Shown here: positions 1-5,333 of the stretch, piece after piece | Layout of the letters: each line of letters starts with the position of its first letter | How positions within the stretch are numbered: position 1 is the first letter of the stretch | Notes under the pieces: generated by a model | Database searches by the model: none | What the model saw: only the letters and a program-made list of their open reading frames with translations | What the model was told of the DNA's origin: nothing | Assembly: GCA_003229755.1 (NCBI GenBank) | Contig: QIFJ01000053.1 | Coordinates: 1 to 5,333 of the forward strand | DNA length: 5,333 bases | Source of the DNA: Pseudomonadota bacterium | GTDB taxonomy: Bacteria > BMS3Abin14 | Direction: 5' to 3' | Made by a program: the position numbers and the translations under genes

Positions 1-1144
1 AGATCCACCACTCCCAGAAGTTGGAGAGCCTGGGGATCCTGGCGGGGGGTATAGCCCACGATTTCAACAATTTGCTCATGGGGATACTGGGGAACGCCAG
101 CCTGGCCCTGCCCAAGGTCCCCGATGAAAACCCCGCCCACCTCAACATAAGGAGGATCGAGCAGGCCGCGATCAGGGCCTCGGACCTCACGAACCAGATG
201 CTGGCCTATTCAGGTAAAGGAAAATTTATTGTCGGGGTACTGGATACCAACAAGATCGTGGAAGAGATGTCCCAGCTCCTGGCCTCCTCGGTGGGCAAGA
301 AGTGCGGCATTTACTACAACCTCTCTTCTGATCCGGTCACTATTGAGGGCAGTTCCGCCCAGATGCAGCAGCTGATCATGAACCTTATAACCAACGCCGC
401 TGATGCCATCGGGAAAGATAAAGGAACGATCACCGTTACTACCGGAATTAAGGAATGCGATCAGGACTGTCTGGAAAGCGCCTATTTTGCCCACGATCTT
501 CCCGAGGGACTTTACTCCATCATCAGTGTAACTGATACGGGAAAAGGCATGGACAGGGAGACCCTTGAAAAACTGTTCGACCCCTTCTACACCACCAAGG
601 AGACAGGCAGGGGCCTTGGACTTGCCGCCGTCCTGGGGATCGTGAGAGGACACAAAGGGATCATCCAGGTTGAAAGCGAGCCCAACAAAGGTACCAGGTT
701 CAGGGTCCTCCTGCCATATACCGAACCGGACGAGACGATTTCTCAAGAGGAAAAACCTCCCGGCAAGATCACAAAGTGGAGAGAAAGCGGCACAGTGCTG
801 GTCGTGGATGATGAAGAATATGTCCGGGATGTGGCCACCAATATCCTGGAAGAATGTGGCCTTACGGTTATCCTCGCCCGGGACGGCGCAGAGGGGCTGG
901 AGGTTTTCAACAAGATGGGTAAGGAAATCGACCTCGTACTGCTTGATATGACCATGCCTGAAAAGAGCGGCAAGGAGGTGTTCGCCGAGACATAGATAAA
1001 AACGTAAAGGTTATCCTCTCCTCGGGGTATTCCGAACAGGAGATCTGCGCGGAGATCATTGACGAGTACGGAAATGTGGACTTTATCCAGAAGCCTTATA
1101 AGGCCGAAGCGCTGGTGGAGCGGGTAATGGAGATAATGGGGTAG
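1..1144 (+). pseudogene. Hybrid histidine kinase, 5' end outside window, frameshifted in its C-terminal receiver
   Basis: Cytoplasmic hybrid sensor kinase, visible from just before its H-box. The frame is open from base 3, reading IHHSQKLESLG, so the TTG at 21 is an internal codon and not the start. Seen in order: HisKA with phospho-acceptor His at 57-59 in GGIAHDFNNLL; the HATPase N-box NLITNAADAI with Asn at 393-395; the G1 box DTGKGM at 534-551; the F-box LFDPFYTTK; the G2 box GRGLGLA near 603-623. A receiver follows, with the acidic pair at 807-812 and phospho-Asp at 945-947 in LLDMTMP. The frame then hits TAG at 993-995, but the rest of the receiver (VILSSGYSEQ, then FIQKPY with the conserved Lys at 1091-1093) continues in the -1 frame to TAG at 1142-1144. 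Compared with the usual receiver layout, about three residues are missing at the break, which fits a 7-nt deletion. Autophosphorylation could survive; the receiver would be truncated. An assembly error is an alternative. Confidence 0.86.
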
Positions 1145-1165
1145 TATTTAGTCCCTTCAAAAACC

Positions 1166-1194
1166 GTGACAGCTACCAATATATCTGGCATAAT
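1166..1194 (+). promoter_or_regulatory. Putative sigma70-type promoter with extended -10 ahead of the membrane kinase
   Basis: GTGACA (1166-1171) and CATAAT (1189-1194) each match the -35 and -10 consensus at five of six positions and are separated by exactly 17 nt. TGG directly precedes the -10, giving an extended -10 TGn element. A start point near 1201 would leave a leader of about 30 nt before the ATG at 1233. It lies in the only gap between gene 1 and gene 2. Prediction from sequence only; a chance match is possible. Confidence 0.5.
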
Positions 1195-1232
1195 CACCAG
1201 AAGTGATAACCAATGGGGGTGTTTTCACTGTT

Positions 1233-3283
1233 ATGAGCCCATCTGCTCAAAGTAAAGATCCTGCCAAAAAAACATCGTTTTTCTCAGGTACCGGTGTGCT
1301 CGGCAGTCTCAAGGTGCGGATGTTTCTCGCCTTCACGCTCCTCTTTGCCCTCATCATTTTCACCCTTCAGAGCGTCGAGCGGTACGGAATCCCCTTTACA
1401 CCTTTTGAAGGCAAGTACCAGGAAAAAGAGACCGAAGCTTTTCTTGCCCTTAACCTGACAGCTGACCTGAAAAAGGAGCGGCTTTCAAGAATTATTGAGG
1501 AGTTTTCTGATGATATTATCCTTTTCTCCAACAACAATCTTATCTCGGACGAGTTGGGCGAACTGGATAGAGCCCTGCATACCAGGCATCGAGCGGGGGC
1601 ATCACTGATCTCGATCTTGAAGGAACTCAGAGATGATGAAATATATCGATCGATAAGCAGGTACCTGGAGAGGATAAGATCAATCTATCCCTCATACAAC
1701 AGAGTCGACCTGATGGATGCCAGTGAAAATATTATCTTGATCAGCACCGATAACAACGCCATTGGGATGCCCCTTTCCAACATACCTGAAGAAACCGTAC
1801 AAAATATTTCACCCGGACAGCCTTCTATAGCAATGTGGAAAGACCCCCTTGCGGGACTTTCCAAATTGCTAATTGCATACCCCCTGATAGACGTCCGGGA
1901 GGGGCAGTTCCAAAGTAATACGTTAATGATAATTCATATTAATATCGGCAATGTGATCCAGCCGATCCTTCATACCGGTGGTGGACTGGGTATGACCGGC
2001 GAGGCGCTACTTATCAACAAGGAAGTAAGAATTCTGGCACCTTTGAAGCACCCTCTCCCGGATGGAACTCTGGCAAAACCTCTTGAATATCAGATCAAGG
2101 CAGAGCCGGCAGTCAGGGCTGCAAGGGGTGAAGAGGGCATTGTCCGGACAGAAGATTACCGGGGCATAACCGTTCTTGCCGCATACCGTTATATTCCGCT
2201 GACTGCTGATTTTGGCTGGGGCATGGTAGTTAAAAGGGACGAGGCCGAGATCTTCAAATCGTTCAAGCAGTCAGAGTTCCAGTCCTTGCTCATTGCGGTG
2301 ATCTTTATCTTTTTCACGATCATCGTGTCCATCATGCTTGCCGACAACCTCTCAAAACCGTTACACAGCCTGAGCCGCACTGCACAGTTGGTGGAGCTCG
2401 GTAACCTGGATGTGAGGGCAGATCCCGTTGGGACCAGTGAAACGAAATTGCTGGCTGATGCGCTGAACTCCATGCTCGATCGCTTTCAGGCCTGGACGAC
2501 AGATCTCGATGAGCAGGTAAAACAGCGAACAGCCCAGCTCAACGAGAAGAACGAGGAGTTAGAACAGATAGTCTATGTTACATCCCACGACCTGAGATCA
2601 CCCCTGGTCAACATACAGGGGTTTTCCCGGGAACTGGAAACCATCATCATACATCTGGAAGAAATCCTGAAAGATGAAGATCTGTCAGCCGGGACAAAGA
2701 ATGAGCTTGCCCGTCTTCTGAATGAAGATGTGCCTGAGGCGCTTGGGTTCATTCTCGGCAGTACCGATAAAATGGATGCTTTGCTAAAAGGTCTTCTTCG
2801 CCTTTCCCGCCTTGGCAGGGCCTCTTTGATGATCGAATCGATCGACTTGAACTTTCTGATAAAGGAGATCGTAAACTCTTTCGAGTACCAGATCAAAGAA
2901 AGGAATGTAACATTCAAGGTGGACGATCTTTTCCCTGCTACTGGCGACATCGCTCAGATCAACCAGGTCTTTTCCAATCTTCTTGACAACGCTATAAAGT
3001 ACCTGGACCCGAACAAACCTGGAAAAATAAGTATCACAGGTGAGAAAAGAGGCAATGAGGTCGTTTACTGTGTAGAGGATAACGGCATCGGGTTCGCCCC
3101 GGAGTTCAGTAGAAAGGTCTTCGCTTCGAGATTTTCCATCGCCTCGACCCTTCTCACGGCTCGGGGGACGGACTGGGGCTTACCATAGTTCGCAAAATCC
3201 TGGACAGACACAACGGGAGAGTCTGGGCTGAATCAACTCCAGGCAAGGGAACCAGGTTCTATGTCGCATTACCGGAAGTTTAG
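1233..3283 (+). pseudogene. Membrane sensor histidine kinase (Cache-HAMP-HisKA-HATPase), frameshifted before the G2 box
   Basis: Inner-membrane sensor kinase. From ATG 1233: a cytoplasmic head, TM1 at about residues 30-48, a periplasmic sensor of about 300 residues, TM2 at about 352-371, HAMP at about 371-423, a coiled-coil linker, HisKA with phospho-acceptor His452 in TSHDLRSPL, HATPase N-box Asn586 in LLDNAIKYL and G1 Asp616 in EDNGIGF. VDLMDASENIILISTD followed by GMPLSN looks like a Cache-fold segment, so a small extracellular ligand is likely but cannot be named. The sequenced frame is correct to Phe630, then reads 21 unrelated residues to TAG 3186-3188. The -1 frame supplies the missing end: EIFHRLDPSHGSGDGLGL with the G2 box, then TRFYVALPEV, stop 3281-3283. 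Removing one copy of a CTTCG duplication restores a 681-residue protein. As sequenced, ATP binding should be lost. A GTG at 1203 is in frame, but the predicted promoter and its lack of a clear ribosome site favour ATG 1233. Confidence 0.87.
3119..3128 (+). repeat. 5-bp tandem duplication (CTTCG x2) that breaks the kinase frame
   Basis: CTTCG at 3119-3123 is followed immediately by CTTCG at 3124-3128. Deleting either copy reads Val-Phe-Glu-Ile-Phe-His without a gap, the usual F-box order of HATPase domains, and joins the two halves of the kinase exactly. This is therefore very likely the lesion itself. Confidence 0.85.
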
Positions 3284-3352
3284 GCCGGCCCGGCGTTGGT
3301 GTCCAAGGTCCTGAGCGAGGCCGAAGGAGAGGGGAAAAATGGGAAGGTGGTA

Positions 3353-3365
3353 CACCCTTCGGGTG
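3353..3365. repeat. Short perfect hairpin
   Basis: CACCC TTC GGGTG forms a perfect 5-bp stem with a 3-nt loop. No T-run follows, so it is not called a terminator. It is probably part of the repeat mosaic. Confidence 0.4.
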
Positions 3366-3430
3366 AGTGCGAAGTGCGTAGGGCGGAGTGGCAGTCGAAG
3401 TACTAAATCGAAGTCGAGTGTTGAGGGGCA

Positions 3431-3506
3431 GTCATTGCGAGTCACGCCGCAGGCGTGATGAAGCAATCTTATAAGATCGCTTCGTCATTGTATTCCTCGC
3501 GATGAC
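3431..3506. repeat. Dispersed palindromic repeat (REP/MITE-like), multi-hairpin
   Basis: The outer arms GTCATTGCGAG (3431-3441) and CTCGCGATGAC (3496-3506) are inverted repeats with one mismatch in 11. Inside them sit two more palindromes: TCACGCC-GCA-GGCGTGA (3442-3458, a perfect 7-bp stem) and a 24-base palindrome with one mismatched pair at 3460-3483, GAAGCAATCTTA facing TAAGATCGCTTC. Together they could fold as a multi-branched structure. From general knowledge, elements with CATTGCGAG and GAAGCAATCT arms are scattered between genes in many environmental bacterial genomes, with no encoded protein. No target-site duplication is obvious at the edges. Membership of a multicopy family is inferred, since only one copy is in this window. 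Confidence 0.7.
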
Positions 3507-3510
3507 TTTA

Positions 3511-3538
3511 CTTGGAACCTGGAACTTGGAACTTGGAA
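3511..3538 (+). repeat. Heptamer tandem repeat, four units of CTTGGAA
   Basis: Units are at 3511-3517, 3518-3524 (CCTGGAA, one substitution), 3525-3531 and 3532-3538, followed by a partial CT. Tandem heptamers of this type can change copy number by replication slippage. It lies 32 nt upstream of the response-regulator start, outside any coding region. Confidence 0.85.
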
Positions 3539-3540
3539 CT

Positions 3541-3555
3541 CCAGCCGAAGGCTGG
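3541..3555 (+). repeat. Perfect hairpin just upstream of a ribosome binding site
   Basis: CCAGCC GAA GGCTGG gives a 6-bp perfect stem with a 3-nt loop, ending 2 nt before the GGGGAGGT site at 3558. It has no T-run. It may be part of the repeat mosaic, or it may affect access to the ribosome site or protect the mRNA 5' end; these roles are inference. Confidence 0.6.
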
Positions 3556-3557
3556 CC

Positions 3558-3565
3558 GGGGAGGT
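3558..3565 (+). promoter_or_regulatory. Shine-Dalgarno site of the response regulator
   Basis: GGGGAGGT lies 4 nt before the ATG at 3570, a strong match that fixes this start codon for the receiver protein. Confidence 0.8.
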
Positions 3566-3569
3566 ACGC

Positions 3570-3997
3570 ATGGACAGGGAAGTTGTAATAGCTATCGCTG
3601 AGGACGATATGGGGCATGTGTCGCTGATAAAGAAAAACTTGAGGCGTTCAGTGATGGAAAAGAGGCCCTCGATTTCTTCTTCAGGACGGGTGACGGACCT
3701 CACCGCACAGAGAACACTCCCTACCTGCTCTTACTGGATATCAGAATGCCTAAATTCGACGGGGTCGAGGTGCTCAGGAAGCTGAAAACAGATGATGAGT
3801 TGAGAAAGATACCCGTGATAATGATAACGACAACTGACGACCCTCTTGAAGTGGAGAGGTGTCACGGTTTCGGGTGCAGCACCTACATAGTAAAACCGGT
3901 GGAATACGACAAGTTCATAGAGTGCATCCGGCAGCTTGGCCTGTTTCTCAAAGTGATCCAGGTACCCGAGATAGACGGTTTTGAAAAAGAACATTAG
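3570..3997 (+). pseudogene. CheY/Rcp1-type single-domain response regulator with internal deletion and frameshift
   Basis: A stand-alone receiver protein of the Rcp1 kind, with no output domain; such proteins usually take phosphate from a neighbouring kinase. The N-terminal part reads MDREVVIAIAEDDMGH, with acidic residues Glu11, Asp12 and Asp13, then SLIKKNLRR. The frame is then lost. The -1 frame resumes at 3647 with FSDGKEALDFFFRTGDG, and carries phospho-Asp at 3737-3739 in LLLLDIRMPKFDG, the Thr switch region VIMITTTDD, and the conserved Lys in YIVKPVEYDKF, stopping at 3995-3997. Relatives have about nine more residues between LRR and the FSDG-like segment, so roughly 28 nt appear to be missing; restoring them gives about 151 residues, a normal length. 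Without repair, the sequenced frame ends after 71 residues and lacks the phosphorylation site. It lies directly after the membrane kinase and 8 nt before the next gene, so it is the likely partner of both. Inactivation or misassembly are both possible. Confidence 0.84.
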
Positions 3998-4001
3998 AGG
4001 G
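3996..4001 (+). promoter_or_regulatory. Ribosome binding site of the second hybrid kinase, overlapping the upstream stop codon
   Basis: AGAGGG overlaps the TAG stop of the response regulator (3995-3997) and lies 4 nt before ATG 4006. This arrangement favours translational coupling and supports 4006 over the in-frame ATG at 4018. Confidence 0.6.
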
Positions 4002-4005
4002 AAAA

Positions 4006-5333
4006 ATGCGTCCGGACATGAAGATCCTCGTTGTCGATGACAACGAGGGAACCTGCAAGCTCATTGAAAGGAAGCTGAAGGCGGAGGGTTTCTCCGTTGA
4101 AAGTGTCCATACCGGAGCTGACGCGATCGAAAAATGCCTCCAAAACGATAACATCCTCCTGCTCCTCGATTACCGACTCCCGGACATGACAGGTGAGCAG
4201 GTGATAATAAACCTCAGCGGCAAGAGCCATTCAATACCCTTTGTCATTATCACCGGTCATGGAGACGAGAGGATAGCCGTGGAGATGATGAAGCTGGGCG
4301 CCAGGGATTATATTACAAAGGACACCGCGTTTCTGGATCTTATTCCATCTATCGTCAACCGGGTGGCCGAGCAGTTAAACCTGGAACGCAAACTGGCCGA
4401 ATCCGAGGAGAGTCTCAAATTCACCCAGTTTGCCCTGGAGAGATCCTCAGACGCGGCGTACTGGATGGAGCCGGACGCCAGGTTCATATATGTTAACGAG
4501 GCTGCCTGCCAAAACCTCGGTTACACGAGGGAGGAACTGCTCAACATGACCGTGCACGACATCGGCCCCGAGTTTCCGGCAGAGGTATGGCCTGACCACT
4601 GGAAGGACCTGAGGGAACGCAGGTCATTTATGATCCACACAACCCACCAGAAAAAAAGTGGAGATATCTTTCCCGTAGAGATCTCCGTCAACTATGTTGA
4701 GTTCGGGGGGAAAGAATATAACTGCGCCTTCGCAAGGGATATAACCAACCGCGTCAAGGCTGAAGAGGAACGAAAGAACCTCGAGGAACAGATACAGCAC
4801 GCCCAGAAGCTCGAGAGCCTGGGAGTGCTGGCAGGTGGTATCGCGCATGATTTTAACAACCTCCTGGTTGGGATCCTGGGAAACGCCGGGATCGCCGCCA
4901 TGAAGCTGAAACCGGAGTCGCCGGCCATGGATGCAATTCTCAAGATAGAGACCGCGGCCCAGAGGGCGGCCGAACTCACCAATCAGATGCTGGCCTATTC
5001 CGGCAGAGGCAAATTCGTCGTAGAAACAATTAATCTAGGCAAACTGATAGAGGAAATGGGTCACCTGCTCCAGGCTGCGGTAGCCAAGAATGCCGTTATA
5101 AGATACAACCTGGCGGAAGATCTTCCTGCTGTGGAGGTTGACTCTTCGCAGATCCGGCAGATCGTAATGAACCTCATCACAAACGCTTCGGATGCTGTTG
5201 CCGGTACAAGTGGAGTAGTAACTATTACTACCGGAACAATGGAGTGTGACAATGATTATCTTTCAGAGACGTTCCTTGACGAGAATCTGACCGAGGGCAC
5301 CTATGTTTTCATGGAGGTCTCAGACACCGGGCA
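4006..5333 (+). CDS. Hybrid sensor histidine kinase REC-PAS-HisKA-HATPase, 3' end outside window
   Basis: Soluble multidomain kinase; 442 complete codons are visible with no frame break. Receiver at residues 5-120: Asp11 and Asp12, phospho-Asp55 in LLLLDYRLPDMTG, Thr83 in VIITGHGD, Lys105 in YITKD. PAS at about 138-250: FALERSSDAAYWME, the usual YVNEAACQNLGYTREEL segment, and a closing FARDITNRVKAEEER. A short coiled coil leads to HisKA with phospho-acceptor His281 in GGIAHDFNNLL, then the MLAYSG motif. The HATPase N-box is NLITNASDAV, and the window ends inside the G1 box at SDTG. The PAS ligand is unknown. A further C-terminal receiver is likely by analogy with gene 1, but is not seen. With no membrane segment, it probably integrates phosphate input at its own receiver and a cytoplasmic PAS signal. 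It is a clear paralogue of gene 1 and is probably cotranscribed with the receiver gene. Confidence 0.92.
   Translation, partial: MRPDMKILVVDDNEGTCKLIERKLKAEGFSVESVHTGADAIEKCLQNDNILLLLDYRLPDMTGEQVIINLSGKSHSIPFVIITGHGDERIAVEMMKLGARDYITKDTAFLDLIPSIVNRVAEQLNLERKLAESEESLKFTQFALERSSDAAYWMEPDARFIYVNEAACQNLGYTREELLNMTVHDIGPEFPAEVWPDHWKDLRERRSFMIHTTHQKKSGDIFPVEISVNYVEFGGKEYNCAFARDITNRVKAEEERKNLEEQIQHAQKLESLGVLAGGIAHDFNNLLVGILGNAGIAAMKLKPESPAMDAILKIETAAQRAAELTNQMLAYSGRGKFVVETINLGKLIEEMGHLLQAAVAKNAVIRYNLAEDLPAVEVDSSQIRQIVMNLITNASDAVAGTSGVVTITTGTMECDNDYLSETFLDENLTEGTYVFMEVSDTG

Larger units (their letters stand above)
3284..3569. other. Repeat-rich noncoding spacer between sensor kinase and response regulator
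   Basis: This 286-base stretch holds no convincing gene. Its left half is mosaic: a GC-rich palindromic start after the stop (GGCCGGCC), a segment TCCTGAGCGAGGCCGAAGGA at 3309-3328 that resembles dispersed intergenic repeats of uncultured bacteria, a short hairpin at 3353-3365, and two copies of TCGAAGT at 3395-3401 and 3408-3414. Its right half holds the palindromic element, heptamer repeats, a hairpin and the ribosome binding site listed separately. No hairpin followed by a T-run is seen, so no intrinsic terminator is supported. It interrupts an otherwise co-directional gene set; whether transcription passes through it cannot be read from the sequence. Confidence 0.75.

Noticed and set aside
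210..746. Antisense ORF of 178 codons opposite the first kinase
   Set aside because: It overlaps a strongly conserved kinase coding region and shows no domain motif; it is a shadow frame. The same holds for the minus-strand frames at 2189-2473, 2573-2950 and 4624-4982.
985..1000. Programmed -1 ribosomal frameshift in gene 1
   Set aside because: No X-XXY-YYZ slippery heptamer or following pseudoknot is seen, and residues are missing at the join, which fits a deletion better.
1180..1202. Sigma54 -24/-12 promoter at CTGGCATAATCACCAG
   Set aside because: The GC element of the -12 box is absent at the required spacing; the sigma70-type match is better.
3281..3300. Intrinsic terminator after the sensor kinase
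   Set aside because: The GGCCGGCC palindrome is GC-rich, but no T-run follows.
3339..3458. 39-codon ORF starting ATG after a GGAGAGGGG-like site
   Set aside because: It lies within repeat sequence and ends inside a hairpin. Its product is Ser/Arg/Lys-rich without any recognisable motif, so it is probably chance.
3269..3466. Minus-strand ORF of 65 codons across the spacer
   Set aside because: It is translated from repeat sequence and palindromes, with no domain signal.
3511..3540. CRISPR-like array
   Set aside because: The units are 7 nt and directly adjacent with no spacers, so it is a simple tandem repeat.
3746..3997. Separate small protein starting at ATG 3746
   Set aside because: It would begin after the phospho-Asp within a receiver fold and has no ribosome site; it is the 3' part of the broken response regulator.

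Overview
The window is a bacterial two-component signalling cluster with all genes on the + strand. It holds four genes: a hybrid histidine kinase cut by the left edge, a membrane-bound sensor histidine kinase, a stand-alone CheY/Rcp1-type response regulator, and a second hybrid histidine kinase cut by the right edge. No tool could be run, so family assignments rest on motifs read by eye. The kinase style (H-box AGGIAHDFNNLL with a downstream MLAYSG motif), the moderate GC content and the dispersed palindromic intergenic repeats resemble uncultured Desulfobacterota, Nitrospirota or similar lineages. That placement is a low-confidence inference.

Layout: bases 1-1144 carry the 3' part of a hybrid kinase (HisKA, HATPase, receiver). 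A short gap follows with a plausible extended -10 sigma70-type promoter (1166-1194). Bases 1233-3283 carry a Cache-HAMP-HisKA-HATPase membrane kinase. Bases 3284-3569 are noncoding and repeat-rich: hairpins, a multi-palindrome element at 3431-3506, a heptamer tandem repeat and a Shine-Dalgarno site. Bases 3570-3997 carry the response regulator. The second hybrid kinase (REC-PAS-HisKA-HATPase) starts at 4006, 8 nt after the regulator stop, and runs off the window.

The most striking observation is that the first three genes each have one reading-frame break, while the residues on both sides of each break are well conserved. Gene 1 appears to lack about 7 nt in its receiver. Gene 2 has an exact 5-bp tandem duplication (CTTCG) between the HATPase G1 and G2 boxes. 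Gene 3 appears to lack about 28 nt in its N-terminal third. None is a simple homopolymer slip. Either these are recently inactivated genes or the assembly is faulty here; the sequence alone cannot decide. The fourth gene is intact as far as it can be seen.

If the frames were intact, the expected circuit would be a periplasmic signal sensed by the Cache kinase, phosphotransfer to the small receiver protein, and further relay by the flanking REC-PAS hybrid kinases. The two hybrid kinases are clear paralogues. I see no evidence for a novel system: this is ordinary signalling machinery with an unusual cluster of lesions and a repeat-rich spacer.
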